DNA from: Helopsaltes ochotensis
Taxonomy: Eukaryota; Chordata; Aves; Passeriformes; Locustellidae
Direction: 5' to 3'
Assembly (NCBI GenBank): GCA_013400155.1
Contig: VXBM01000417.1
Span: 597,414-661,413, forward strand
Length of the DNA stretch: 64,000 bases
Part shown: piece after piece, positions 12,684 to 26,400 of the stretch
How the letters are laid out: each line of letters starts with the position of its first letter
How positions within the stretch are numbered: position 1 is the first letter of the stretch
Translations under genes and position numbers: made by a program
Notes under the pieces: generated by a model
The model's database searches: none
Told to the model about the DNA's origin: nothing
What the model saw: the letters and a program-made list of their open reading frames with translations, nothing else

Positions 12684-13090
12684 CTGCGCCAAATCTGATG
12701 AGGAAGGGGGTACTGTCAAGGTTGGTTCACTTAGAGAGATTTTCCCCAGTCCCAGTGTGGAATTTCTAAACTTAACAGTAAATAATGGAAAAGTTGAGTT
12801 TGAGGCTGGGATAAGTATGATGATAGAATCAATTCTTTTTATTTCATGGTATAATCATGGGTGAGATTATCTCCTTTATTAGCATTGTAAGCATGATACT
12901 CTGTAAGCATGATAACTTTAGAGTGAGTCACAGTTAAAATTAGCAAGAACTGTGCATTTAGGCTCTTTAGACAAAAGGTAACAGAAAGTTGTGACCTTAC
13001 TGGATTAAGAGAACATTAACTTGCAATTAAAGATTCTAATGTCAGCAGCCAAGTGAGGTATTAATTTAAAGATGATTACTATGGGCCAAG

Positions 13091-13300
13091 AATCACAGAA
13101 TTGTTTAGGTTGGAAAAGACCTTTAAGATAATCAAGTCCAACCACTAACACAGCACTGCCAAGTCCACCTGTAAACCACGTCCCTGAGTGCCACATCAGC
13201 ATGTTTGTAAATACCTTCAGGATGGTTACTCAGCCACTGCCCTGGTCAGCCTGTCCCAGTGCTCGACAACCCAACTGGTGAAGAAATTCTACTAAATTCT
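13091..13300 (-). mobile_element. CR1 LINE 3' fragment
   Basis: The plus strand reads aatcacagaattgtttaggt followed by tggaaaagacctttaagataatcaag-type sequence and the downstream CR1 tail (caagtccacctgtaaacc, then a lagging match to gggcagcctgtcccagtgc). This is the reverse complement of the CR1 3' end, so the element lies on the minus strand and is 5' truncated. It sits in the intron between exons 13 and 14. Confidence 0.85.
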
Positions 13301-16300
13301 CATTTCCTAAATGATTCTGTCTGGAACATAAAACTTCTTCAAGGAAAAGGATATTTCTGAATAACAATAAATCATTAATGTTGCAGAAATAACTCTGTAG
13401 AAAAATACAGCCTTGTTCCTATCCTACATGTGCAAATTCAATAACTGGTTGCTGATTGTGGATAATGATCTTCGTGACATTAACCACTGCAAGATAGGTT
13501 TTCTGAGCAGAAGGAAGTAATGTGGCGGCCATTCACTGGACAACTACAAGAAAAGACAGTACGGGAAGAGATTTTTGAGTGAAACAGCTGAGAACTAGTA
13601 ATTTTTAAAGGCAATTTTTTTTATTAAGTATCAACAATACTTAAAGAAAAAATTTTGCCAGTGGCTTTGTTCTTCTCCCATATTGCTACCTTTTTTTTTC
13701 CCCACACCAATCATAACATGAGATTTGGTGACTTTCCAGGGAATAAATCCTTTGTGCAACCTATAGCATCACAATAAGAAACTGAAATTAACCTTCCACA
13801 ATCACTCCCTGGCTCTGGCAGCACCACCAGCAGACTGGCTCCTAAGAGAGAGCACAGACCTCCTAACAGATTAATTTATTCTGCTTCTCAACAGAGCTCT
13901 GAATATGACAGCCCTTCACTGCTGACCTTGCTTGATAAAGCCAGTCCGTGTGCATTTGCACAGTGAAGACATGCATATAGGGAAGTATCAGCTACCTTAT
14001 TCTAATTAGAGACATACTAAAAAAATGTGCTTTTGTCATTTTGGGAGAGTTGTACACCAGTCTTAATAACTGCAATACACATATGAAATAGTAGAATATC
14101 AGAGTATGAAGAGGAATAAGTAATTGAAAATAAAGCTACCTGCCCAAACCATTTTACAGGAATTTTATGAATGGTTTATGATACAGAACGTATGAAAAGA
14201 GGCCTTTGACAGGAAGGAATTGCACTTGATGGATTAAAGAGGACCCTTCCAGTCCTCTTAATCCATCAATTTCCTGAGGTAAGTATTATAAGTGGTTGCC
14301 ACGCCACTCCTACACAATTTCATGACTCGGGGCATTGTTTAAGGATCGGGGAAGAACTCCTTTCTGTGCTGCTCGAACCTCTCAGCTCCTGGGCTGTAAC
14401 TCCACAGTACTCATAGAAGTCGCACAGCAGTAGTTTTACACCAAAGAAGAGGGCACCAGGCTTGTCCTCTCTCTGAGCCTAGCCTGCCCTGCCTGTCTCT
14501 GTGCCATCGTGCTTACAGAAATCAAAGCTGTCCCCGACTTGGTCTCCACTCCTGCACTGTGAAAAGGCAAATGCATGGGCAGAATTTCACATCCAGACTT
14601 TTCATTCATGCTGTGTATGTTGCAAAGGATATCATTAGCTATGTATCATTAGCTGTGGTGGACTAAGTGGATTAATTCCTCGCAAAGTATGCATTCCATC
14701 TGATTAAATTTAACAGGAATTATTTGGGTTCATTGAGAGGAGAGTGCACAGGTTCCTCACCCATCTAAACTACAGTTCTTTCACAGGCAACAAAGTCGTT
14801 GCTTCTTCTCTTTCAGAACCAGACTACTGACTTTTAAAATTACTGCCCTCACTTTTTTTTCTCATGCATGGACCTCATGACTGTATCACACAGCTACTCT
14901 AAATGCTGTGATCAGCTTATGCCATAAAGCTGTTTGTTTGGGAGTTGCAAAAGTACAGAACTTGGTCATTTCTATGTGACAAGGCAAGCTGTAATTCACA
15001 TTTTACTTTGTCTTCTGCTACCAAATTTCCAATTCGCTAGGATTCTAAGTTGTCATAAATACATGTGCTATAATCCTTGTAGGAAATGCACAGAGGAGAT
15101 TTATAGGAAAATAATTCCAGAATACAGGACAGACTATTTAGAAGCCACAACTGTCCATTTTGTTTCTAGAACCATGATTTCAATTAATTCCCTGACTGCC
15201 TTTGAACCAGCAAGTACTAATAATCATACTGTTTATGATCCGTGGAATTAAACACCAGCTATTTGCAATTGAATGTATTAGATCGTTCACCTTTTTTCAT
15301 GGATTTGTTTTTTCACTTACAGTTGTGGCCAGTATTAGCCTTTTTGTTCAGATCTATTATTTTACTGAGCGCTGCCATTACATCCTTCTTGTAACCCTTT
15401 TCTGACCAATTTAATACAAGCAGTTTTCCTTTGGAATATGATATTCTATCTTTGATCCCAAAATTGTCTTTTCCTTCCACCAATGTCTATTAATTGATGC
15501 AATACGAATTTTGAAGCAGAGACAGACATATAATCCATCACAAAGTATATATCCTGTGAATGTCCTGGTTTAAAATTTGTTGAATATTTGCAAGAGGATA
15601 CTTTACCTCATTCATTATTATAATTTCCTAATTAAATTTTTCATATTTATTTCTTCTCGATAGTTTTCTCTAATATTCAGATCTTGAAATCCTAGCTGAG
15701 TTGGCGTGATCTGTCACATACTAAACAGCACAATATGTTTTCCATTACATGACTGAAGGAGCATGGCTCTTAAAATTAGGAGGAGCCACTGGGCTTCTGG
15801 AGGCCTGAGAGACCTGAGAGACCTTATCTAACTGATAAAGATGATTAGAGAATTTAATAACATTTTAAATATTTTCCTCTTTAACTCATACAGGGTTTCT
15901 CAAAGACATCATGCCTAGGATAATTAAAGCCTTGTAAATTTTACTGATTGGGTGCATATTTAAATGTAATTTCTTTTCATTCTTTTCTCTGTTAAAACCA
16001 AAAAAAAAACCCCAAATGAATCACACCTACCCCATAAATTATTTTAGGTAATAGGGTTTCTTCTAAGTATCCTAAAATTCAATTGGACAGACATCTGTCA
16101 TATACTCCAGAAATCCTTCTGCTTGTTTGGACCATCATCTCATACTGTGGAAAACACATGCATTATTGTATTGTGATTTGAAACTTTCTGTCACCGTCTT
16201 GAACCTTAACACAAAACACATTCAGAATTTATTGTGTATTTACTAACTGTCCTACTTGAAGAGCACTGTGGCTCATTTTGTGCTGCCTGTGCTAGTGTTT

Positions 16301-18875
16301 TGAACAATAATTTTGGGCATCCTAATCTCACACTCTATCCCATGTGTTTTATGATTCTGTGGAGAACAGAATGTGCTCAACACACTAGGACTTTCCAAAG
16401 GCATACTCTGACAAACTTACTCTACTAGCAACCAACAAATGAAGGTGACTGAGAGGAGAAAGATCTATATACTTTTCAAATCTATTCATTCCATGTGAGT
16501 CCAATGATTGATTCTAATCACCAGACTACTCAGGAAAAAAATCTACCTCTTCACTGTTTTCTTGCCATGCTGCCTTCAGCACTACTACTCCTGTCAGATT
16601 TTATAACATTGACACATTCACCTATTTTTCAATTTCTTTTTTTTTTAAACTAAGGTGTTCTAACTAAATTCTTTCTTATTTAAGCAGCTCAACTATCATG
16701 CTACACATTTCTGAGACGACTGAAACCCAACTGTACCTAAGAGCATGGTGTTATTTTCTCTCTTTTAATTTATTCTTTATGCTTGCTATGTGCAATTAAA
16801 CTACACCTGTTCTTTCATAAGAGTTGATTGGACATATTTTGGATGGAAGAATCATTCTGAGTATGATACACATCTGTGCATATAATTGGTGTGAGAACAC
16901 CTGGAAAATCAGGAATTTACATGCCTTTCTGTCCTCAGTGTGCAATAAATGTATCTCTGAGATCAAAATTAAGCTTACTGTTTCAAAACTATGTGAGCTG
17001 CTTATGGCACATAATCTGTTTTTCTTTTTACTGCACTATATTATTAAGGATGTTTGTCTAGGACAAGAATCTTGGGGGGAGGTTAAAAGTTCATTTATTC
17101 CTGCCTGTTGGAAAGCTGACTTCACAGCTTGTCCTCCTTGTGATATCACATTCATGCCTTCAGCCTGCTGCTACAGTGAGAAAGCATAAGCAAAGTTTCT
17201 GCATTCTTCTGCATAGTCTTAGTAAGAACAAAGAAAGGGAAAGCAAAAGGAAACTGGGTTTATTGGCTCAAGCACCTAAAAAGGTGTGAGGGTGTTAATG
17301 GAGATACCCGTGAATCCCCAAATGCCCCTTTAAACCAGAGCTGCTATTCTGTAAGCTGCACTGTAAGCAATGCAGCAAAGAGATAAAATGTCATGCATGC
17401 ACAGTAAATAATGCTCAAATAGTACTAATTTCTTCATATAAAGCAATAAAAACAAGGACACATATAGCTGTGGGGAAAATACGGGCACTAACCCAAAGTC
17501 TATCCAAAGTACGAATAAGCATTCAGAAAGCTGTTGGGGGGAAGGGTACAATGGATAATGCACAGTGTACCAAGGGTAGTAGACTATGAGGGACATAGTC
17601 CCTCACAGAAATACTAATTTCTCCTAGTGTGATACCCAATCATTGAAATTCGGCAGCCTTAACAAGGAATACGTGCCATTTGGGAAATTACCAACACATT
17701 GGAGGTAGCAAAGGCCTGCTTTATGCAATGATGCTTGCCAAAATTCACTCAGCTGGTGCTGCTTCTCCATAGATAGATTCTGCCTCTACCGACCTCTTCA
17801 ATTTATGTTCATGGCATAGGATAGGAAGCTTGTTTTGTTGCTCAGTGTGTTTCCTGTGTGTTTTCTGATAAACAGCTGCTTCCTTGTCTTTAAGAAATGC
17901 CATTTATCTTTTCATTTACTCCCCATAAAGTTCCTAAATTGCTTTAGCTTGTTATTTAAACTAAAAATTCAGCCTGGATCAGGTTGTTACAATGAAGCTT
18001 TGACATAATTTTGACAATCTCTGACTAAGCATAGTTTTGCCATTGTTTTCAGAATGTTTATTGGAGCCATTGAAAAGTCTTTCTGAGCTGTATAAAACTG
18101 CCTCAAATTGCAAGCTATTTCTCCCATCTTGCTGGCTAGAATCTGTACTTCATGGCAATCAACAGAATTTGCAATGACTTAGCCTAGAAGGACAGGACAG
18201 AATTTGAAGATTTAAAAGATGCCTCAGATGAACCCTCTCAAACCAGCAGCATATGTGTCAGGTGTATGGGCAGTCAGGACTGTGTTAGGGTTGATTTTAA
18301 TACTGGCCATATATAAGCTATTGCTTCAGAGTTCACCACTCCTTGATATGCATGAATGCGTTCTCCAGTGATTTGTGATTATCCAGAAAAATCCTCTGCC
18401 TGCCGGCCTGAGAGACAGAGTGATCCTGTGGAGAGTGGATACTACTTCACAAAGATGGAAATGAAGGAAAGAAAAGCCCACTTATGTCCCCTGGGAATGC
18501 TGCCCAATCCTTCATCTTCTGCTTTCACAAATAATTGTATATTGCCTTTTGTTTGAACTTCGAGTCAGGAATCTTTAGGGAATTGGAAAAAATGTGAGAT
18601 GAGCTGGTGAATGCAATAAATGACACAAACGAGTCCATGGAGCTGGCTGTAGTAGAACAGGACTAGCAGTAGGAGATGACCCAAGGCCTATACTTATGTC
18701 ATTCCATCTTTGTAACAATTGCATCATTTTTTACCAGGCAAATCAATTGTATGTATATAATGCTAGTTGTGTATACTTATACACACACATGCATATGTAT
18801 ACATATATCGATATTTATATCCGAGAGGGCAATGTCATGATAAGTTCTTTGCAGTACTGTATATTTCTGACTTAC
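13301..18875. other. Intron between exons 13 and 14, distal part
   Basis: About 5.6 kb of AT-rich sequence. A direct repeat of tgtaagcatgat lies just before the CR1 at about 12,887-12,913. An A-T-rich dinucleotide patch (acacacatgcatatgtatac) lies near 18,781. No exon is recognised. Confidence 0.5.
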
Positions 18876-19045
18876 AATGAATTCATCAGTTGCTCTGGGG
18901 AGAAAGCACACATATCCCGGGTTTTGTGGAGAAAGCAGAAGCTCATCACTTTTGCCCTTTGAGCCATAAATCACAAGGGTCCTTTTACACTCCTGTGGCT
19001 CTGGGGAATCTCCATCTGTTTTAACCTGCACTCTCTACCTTAGTG
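18876..19045 (-). pseudogene. Exon 13: PLAT repeat 5 N-half with stop
   Basis: A 170-bp exon with a strong acceptor (tttttcctgtcttag) and donor gtaagt, phase 1 in and 0 out. It reads L-R, a stop, then RVQVKTDGDSPEPQECKRTL and VIYGSKGKSDELLLSP, ending ATDEFI. It aligns with exon 7 across the first strands and the Y-G turn. The TAG at 19,035-19,037 occupies the conserved Tyr of the first strand (Y-x-V-x-V-x-T), so a single third-base change from TAT or TAC explains it. Confidence 0.82.
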
Positions 19046-22000
19046 CTAAGACAGGAAAAACATTTTTAACATCAATCTAGCAATTAAACATTTCTAAGAT
19101 CAATGGTAGAGCATAATAGATGCCTTTGTTACTATCACAATGAAGAACTACAGATTACCATGCGTTTACATCCCATTTACTATAAATAAATAGCTAATAA
19201 TAATAATAGCTAATAATAATAATAGCTAATTTTAAAAAATCTTGAAGATAAGTATAGCTCAGACTTGATAAACACAAGACAGTTGTTGAAGAAGGTATGA
19301 GAACAGAAATTAACACTTCGGAAGCAGAAAAAAGACACTTTTCCTAGGGGTGCTTTTTGTATTCTTTGTAATAAAATAGTAACTTTAATTACAGAGATTA
19401 TTTTAATAAATTTCAGCTCTTAGAATGTTCTTATATAATATGAAAAGAATATTAACATTTTGAAAGACTTTTATGTAATACATTCGTAAGGTTTGCTGGC
19501 TAATACATAACTAGCTAAACAACGAAACTTCAACTTTTTTTCTCAGATTTTTCTAACTTAATTTGTCATGTCCAGTCCGCTCATTTGTTGGATCAGATCA
19601 CTCATTAGGGTTGAATAGAAAATTCAGGAAATTTTGAAGAGATGTTTGCACTGACCTCACCTCATGGCTTGGGCCTTTTATAGGTTGTTTTTTGATAAGT
19701 CACCTGGACTCATAACAGTTTTAGAAGTCCAGTGTGCAACTGAGAAACTATTTGAGGTGAGAGAAAATGCAGCGTCTTAAATGGACAGTATAGATTAGGA
19801 AGCTACTTAAGTACTTGAAGGTAAATCATCCTCTGAATTCAAAGGAAGTGTTTGTTGAAAAGACACTTGATCCTGAATAGCAAGAGGAACTTAACAGTGG
19901 AAACAAATTAAAAGCATTTGCTTAGACTGTGGCCAATACTGTGATAATACAATAATTTGCTAATGGGACTAATACAAAGAAAACTACTTTCTGATTGTGT
20001 GTAGGCCCACAATACAACATGTTGATAAAATGAATTTTAGAATCATTTAATTCAGAAATAAATCAGATGTGAGTTTTTCTTACAGAACTGTGTGCTTTTT
20101 TCCTACCTTTTATTTTCCTCTGCCTGCTTAAATATGAAGACTAGATGAAAACCTCATCTGGCTTCCTTGATTTATAATTTTCTTCTTTTTTTTTGTTTTT
20201 TTAGCTAATCCTGTTTTTCTTCTTGTTATAGAACCTGTTTCTGCCCTTACATCTGAATGTTCCCGACTCTTCTGGGCTCAGCTAGAAAACAGCAGGCAAA
20301 TAATCATCTCACAGCCAGTCTTCTGAGTAACACACTAGCTGAAAGGATCCTTCCATCTGAACTCTTTTTTTAAGGTCATTTCCAGCAATGAGTCAGATTT
20401 AGTGTGTGGAAGATCCACACTTTGCCTAATGAGGAACTTTTGCTGTTTGATACATGTGCCAGCTTTGAATTTTATCTCCTTGTGCCAGGTTGGCATGTGG
20501 TACTCTTCAGGGTGTCACACTTGGTGAAGTCAAGTATTGTTTGAGCTTTCGCTGTTCCTGAGCACTCCAAGGGTTTATGAGGAGCTTCAAATTTTTACAA
20601 AGACTCCCAACATAGCCATGAAGCTCTTATCCTGTCCAACCATGCCCCGTTTTGAAGAATGTCCCAGGAACACAGCAGAGAGGAAATGAAGATAATTTTG
20701 CAGTTCTGTATTTCCCAAGTGGAGCTTTTTTTTTTCTCTTTGTAATACCTCTCTGCTCCAGGAGTGAGCAAACCCTAAGTTAAGAGAAATCACAGATGCA
20801 TAACTGCCTGTCCTCTCCTCAAAGAGGCAGCATGTTTAGAGAAGGTATTTCAGGCAAGGTGATTTATTTTAATTAATATCCACGATTTTTTTTAAAATAT
20901 TATTTCAGTAGGAAGGCTAAGATATCAGTTGGGAGTTTTCCAGGGAATAAATCAGTAGTTACAGATTTAAGGCTTCTTAGTGTTTATCATTCTTTATTCT
21001 CTTACACTCACTCTTAATGCTTCTACAGTTTGATAAGTGAACTAACACAGGCTGACTGCATTTTCTCTCAGTTCAACAAATTCATTTAACCTGCTCATGC
21101 CAGAAGAATCAAAAAATCCTCTGTCTAATATTCTATTCACTTAAACATCTATTTGACAAGGATGGCTACATGAGACAGTAAACTGATGCCAAGTTATTAT
21201 TGTGTTCAGTGATTTCTGTATCTCCTCAGGAGTGAAGTTGTGGAAATGAGATAGCTGGGCTTTAACAGGTCATTTTCTGTGTTTCATATGTGTGGCCACA
21301 TTAAAAAAGACTTTTCCCCTGATATCAGTGACCTGTGTTAACTTTCTTTTAGACTGATTAGTGTGTTAGTGTGTTATTGCACTTTTACAGCTTATGTGTA
21401 AAACTATAGCCATTTACTTTGATACATCAATGTGGGAAGAAATAAAATGAATAGTAGGGGAAAAAAACAGAATTCTGTGAATAAAAAGTCTAGAATACTC
21501 TCTTTTCTATAATGATATAACCAAGAATCTGATTCCCATTACAGAGATTTATCCAGATATATGCTAAAATTAGGGATCATTTCTTGATTTTCAGAAATTA
21601 AATGGGATCATTCATAACAATTCCCTGCCAGAAAATCTTTTAACCACTATTCTGGAACCTGAAAATTCCTTCGATAAAACTGTGAAAATCGAACCTGCAA
21701 TAACTTCTGTACATAGGAATCTGGGCATGACAAAACCTGAAGTCAACATTTAACAATATAATTCAGAAAGCTGGAAAAGGAAGACATTTTCTGGGTTTTT
21801 TTGTTGGGTTTTTTTTTAATATGAGCCATTTATGTATTTTTAAAGAATTTCCAAAACTGTTTTTACAATACCCTATTTCACTCTGGTGTTTTTTGGTCTT
21901 AAGACCTAGAATGACATTCACTCTTTGCAAGACGTAGGAGTTGGTTTCTTATTTCCTGAAGATTGTAGAAATTTGTGTTGCCTTGAGGCAGAGCAGTCAG

Positions 22001-25000
22001 TCTGCTTAATTCTTTTTCTTAGGGATTTCCGCCTCCATCTGGTAATGGAAACACACTGTTGTTGCTTTTTAGAAGCAGGTCCATTCCCTTTTAAATTTGG
22101 GAATCCTGTGATTATTCTTAGTCCATTATCAAGTACTTGCAAGGTAGGGAACAATTCCAAAACAAAATTAGTCACGGCAGATTTTACTGAATGTTTTCTC
22201 TTCTCATATGAATTTCCTGTATGTCTTAATACCAAAAACCTTGCACAACAGAAGAGCCAACCAAGAAATATCCATTAACCAAACTCTGCTACCAAAGCAC
22301 ACTTTATTTACCACCCACAAAATCCCACAAAACCTCAGGACACCCTACAGGCATCGCGTTACAGGAAGCCAGCTCCTTTTAGCTGACTGCAGTGAGGATA
22401 TCGTCGGAACACACTGTGTCTTGTCTCCTGCTTTGAGAGAAAATTCTTTCCTATGTGCTATTACAATACCTCATCTATTTTGAGGCAGAAAAGGAAAATA
22501 AATAGAGAAAACAGAAGGAAAAAGTAGTAAAATATCCCTACCATGTAGGAAACTTTTAGAGACTACCATAAAGTCCCATTCAAATCAACTTCAAATCCCT
22601 CAAATCAACTTCATTTGAGAGCTGGGAGCACCTAACTGCCTTCTCTACCTGGGAAAACACTTTCTCTATTCATCTTGCATCAAATGTACAAGGAGGAATA
22701 AGAGGCATACAAATAAGTCTATTCCTATGCCTGAGTTGGCAGAGCCTCTCTGTAATGTACAAATGTACAAAGGTTACTGAGAAAACTTGATATGGGCAGA
22801 CTGCTTTTTGGCAGAATCCATAGCCAGCAGCAGCAGTCACAGGGATCTGGGATTTATGCTTCATTAGAGTTGGCATAAAGCCAGCCTGGCTAAAAAAGGA
22901 CAGAGCCCTCAAGTAACCCAGCAATGATGACTTTCAAAGTTTCCTCTTCGGCTAGGTGGTTTAACAGGTTACTAGCCCCATCCAAAGTGAATGAGATTTC
23001 TGACCTTCGGAATGACTTATAAAGTAATTTGTTCTGTAACCAATGCTTTACACCTGACCTAAGCGCATTGATCTTACCCTGAATATCAGCAAACACTGAA
23101 TTATGCCAATCAGCTTTTTATGACTTTCCCTGAAGCCCATTTGCAGAGTGCAGCTCATACAGATTATGACCACATGAGTTTCTAAAACATTGGCTCCCTA
23201 ACATCAGAACTTTCACTTGCCTCTTATTCAGTAAATACATGTTACATGGAAAGTTTTCCCCTCCACTCTGAAGGGGACTGCTTATCACTATTCTGCCATA
23301 TAAAATCTTCACTGCTACAGATGCTGGGAGAATCTAAGGGAATTATTTTTTTCTCCCTGGACTCTGCATCTCTAGAATGTTCTTTTACCAGCTCTGACAT
23401 TGGCACTGAGTCATGATAGAATGACACAGAACTGACTACAGGATGTCTTTCCAAACCACTTGTGATTGTTACCCCTCTACAAAGCTCAGTCATGCAAGGT
23501 CTGTGAGATCACTGATATGACAACACAAGTTAAACAGTGAAAAATCAGTCCCAATCATCATCTTTTTCACATAAGGCATAAAAGTCCCATCTCTAACCTA
23601 TCTCTGTTTCTCACTGGAATGAGCCCGTGGGTAAAACAAAGATGGCTGAAGAGCGGCTTAGGCTAAGCTGTCATATAACTAACTGACAGATAACTTCCTA
23701 AAAATGTTCTTCTCTTTTATAACCCCTTTTTTCAGAATCTCAGATCTCAACAGTCTCTGGGTCCTCCTGGAAATCTGGGCAGTGTGACATTTCAAAAGCT
23801 GGTTATGAATAAGCCACTCCTTTCTCCCCATAATCAATATATTGAGTCTGATCACTCTTGACACTCACAGGCAATGAGCAGCCTGTACATCTGTGCCTGC
23901 TTACTATAACATAATGAAGAATGAAACTGTGCAGGAAAAATTTTGAATTGGTAGTAAAATATAGTCTATTTTCTAAACATAAGGTGAAACAGATATTATG
24001 GTTGTCTCTCAGAACTGTACACTTAGCAGAATGCAGAATTCAATTCCAAGTTACTCATGAAAATCAACTTTCTCCATGAGAAAGTCTTTATTTACCCGAG
24101 TTCATTATTCTCCTCTTGTCAAAGTTATGTTTTTGTTTTTTTTAATAAAGCTGTTGGCTAAACTGTTTAACTAAATGCAAATTATTCAATTTCCACTGAA
24201 ACAGGAACTAGATTGAGAGACTAGGACTCATCCTACAGAAAGCAAGAGACAAATGGAAACACTACCTTTTTTAGTTTAGTTTCTCCCATAAAATTCCCAG
24301 ACACAGTTGTGTGGAATAGGTATTTACAGTTAAATGTTCATAAAAAATATATGTGTCAATTTCTCTTTCCTGGTTAGGAAGAAACACAGAGATGGTAACT
24401 AGTGCATTACAGGCATGAGACTTTCTTCATAGATATAAAACCAGAAACCTGGGTGGGGAGTTTTTTATTAACCTCTTTTATTAATTCAAGCAGATGTAGG
24501 CAACTGAATGCACTTTAGCTTCACTGGAGGATTTGGAGTTAAAGCTTGCATTATTTCTGGCTACTTTGGAATTTTGACCTGAAAATGTTTCCACTGACAC
24601 TTCACAACACATTTTTCAACTGGCTGATGTTTGCTAGGGGACCTGTCCCCAAGTATTAAATGACAGTGACACTGGGGTAAACAAAACAACACTTGAATCT
24701 CTTCTCAGAGGAATTCCTGGTTGATTTCAGGACAGAACAGTAGAAATAGGAAGAAAACCAGAAATGGTTTGTGGTTTTTCTCAATTGCTTGTAAAGGTCT
24801 AATCCTTTCTGTAGACTACTGCCAGCCAATTTGTCATTTTCTCTCACAGCTGATATACGAGAAAACACACATACAAATGGGGTCACTTGCTCACGTATTT
24901 CTCATAATATTGATTTAAATTCAAACACTAAAAACTATGGTACAGAAGACAAAGTTGGAAAACAACTCTTACCTTTAAAGAATGTCTTCATTTAACTGCC

Positions 25001-25149
25001 ATCCTCTAAAATATGAACAGGAAACAAGCTAGCTTTATTATCACTTTTTTCTTAAGTCATGGTCTTATCTAGAAGGGTTCTTCAGTAATAACTAGACATT
25101 AAGTATATACTGTAGGGCCATAACAACTTTTCTTTAACAAAATACTTAC
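19046..25149. other. Intron between exons 12 and 13
   Basis: About 6 kb. The part from about 22,670 to 23,860 is less AT-rich and carries several minus-strand open frames of 60-84 codons that I cannot assign. They share no PLAT motif, and I treat them as possible relics of an old repeat rather than genes. A frame at 21,918-22,235 (minus) is basic and also unassigned. Confidence 0.45.
19189..19230. repeat. Tandem repeat, 16-bp unit
   Basis: About two and a half copies of tagctaataataataa in direct tandem, built on a (TAA)n core. It lies in the intron upstream of exon 13. Confidence 0.8.
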
Positions 25150-25205
25150 TATTGGTAGTTAGATCCCTCTCTGTTTTCCCATAATCTTGATATTCATCTA
25201 AACAT
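25150..25205 (-). CDS. Exon 12: PLAT repeat 4 C-terminal exon, open, Trp to Cys
   Basis: A 56-bp exon whose first base completes Arg. The translation is CLDEYQDYGKTERDLTTN, ending one base into a codon at a gtaagt donor. It aligns with the R-W-L-D-E-D-x-D-x-G pattern of PLAT C-termini, but the almost invariant Trp is Cys (TGT for TGG). The acceptor (ttgttgttgcaatgaaag) is weak. Placement rests on exact phase with exons 11 and 13 and on the acidic L-D-E-x-x-D-x-G run. The Trp loss fits relaxed constraint. Confidence 0.72.
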
Positions 25206-26024
25206 CTTTCATTGCAACAACAAAAATAATAAGATTAATAAAAACTATTAGCATAGTATAGATCATCTGACCATTACCTTTTTTCTCAAATAGTATTTTT
25301 ATACACCTTTTATCAAATTACACCTTGAAACTACTTCCAAGATCAAATTTTCTTTTATACCTTCAGCCCAGTTGGTCTTATTCATAGAAGAATTTGGTTC
25401 AATTTGCTCCAGGCAAAGAAGAATTTTCATGGTAGTTCTATGAAGTGAGGTTGTATTTTATGGAGAACATTATATGAAATACTAATTATTTATTGCTTCA
25501 CAGACTCAGCTGTACATGTGAGGGAGTTATAAAACCTGCAGTGATTAGTTATAGTCATTGTACTTAAAATTATATATAAAACCTGCAAATCTGGAAGTTT
25601 CTAAAATTTTGCAGATCTCCAGCAGCAAACTGAACTTCTGTTCTTTACTTTTCTTTTATACTGACGAATTTAAGGAGCTTTTCTGCAATATCATTTCACT
25701 GCAAACATACATTCATACTCCTTCAGTTGAAACCCCTTGTTCTCATAATATTTCCCAGTCTTCAACAACCTCACTTATTTAAAAATAAATAAATACGTGC
25801 TCACTAGCTTCTATTCTATTGTTGATGTAGTTGTTTAAACCCAAGGATCCACAACACATTTCATTTCTTGTATGTAACAAAACTCTATGAATAAATCTCA
25901 TATACATGAAATCTAAACTCCACTGCATTTCAACTCTTGTTGCAATACATAGCTTGATTAACTTTTGAGACCTATCTCCTCATTCCATCCCAAGATCACT
26001 AGCCGTTTCTAAAAGTAGAAAGCA
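25206..26024. other. Intron between exons 11 and 12, proximal part
   Basis: AT-rich sequence between exon 12 and the CR1 element. Nothing recognised. Confidence 0.5.
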
Positions 26025-26400
26025 ATTTTTGACAAAAATTGGACACAGGATTCGAGATACAGCCTCCCCAGTGCTGAGTACAGGGAGCAATCACTGCCTT
26101 GGTCCTGCTGCCCACACTATTGCTAATCCAAGCCAGGTTGCCACTGGCCTTCTTGGCCATCAAGGCACACACTGCCTCTTGTTCAGCTGGCTGTTGACCA
26201 ATGCTCCCAGATCCTTTTTCACCAGACAGCATTCCAGCCACTCATTCCCAAGTCTTCATGGGGCTGTTGTGACCCAAGTGCCTCTCCCTTCAGTACCCTT
26301 GTGTGGATCACATCCAGCCCAATGGCCTTGCATATGTCCAAGTGCTGCAGCAGGCCACTATTTCTGCTTGCACTGTGGGTTCGTTCTTTTTTCTAGCTCA
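26025..26400 (-). mobile_element. CR1 LINE ORF2 C-terminal part, decayed
   Basis: The minus strand encodes fragments such as CALMAKKASGNLAWISNSVG followed by SRTKAVIAP, matching the conserved stretch near the C-terminus of avian CR1 ORF2 (A-x-x-A-K-K-A-x-x-x-L-A-x-I-S-N-S-V). Frames are interrupted. It lies just downstream, in the same orientation, of the endonuclease piece at 26,401-26,915. Confidence 0.8.

Noticed and set aside
22670..23500. Cluster of minus-strand frames of 64-84 codons
   Set aside because: No PLAT motif, no consistent splice phase and no recognised family; left as unassigned, possibly an old repeat.
24985..25025. Minus-strand W-Q-L-N-E-D-I-L before gtaaga, tested as the C-terminal exon of repeat 4
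   Set aside because: It contains a stop, its phase does not fit exons 11 and 13, and the exon at 25,150-25,205 fits better on phase and motif.
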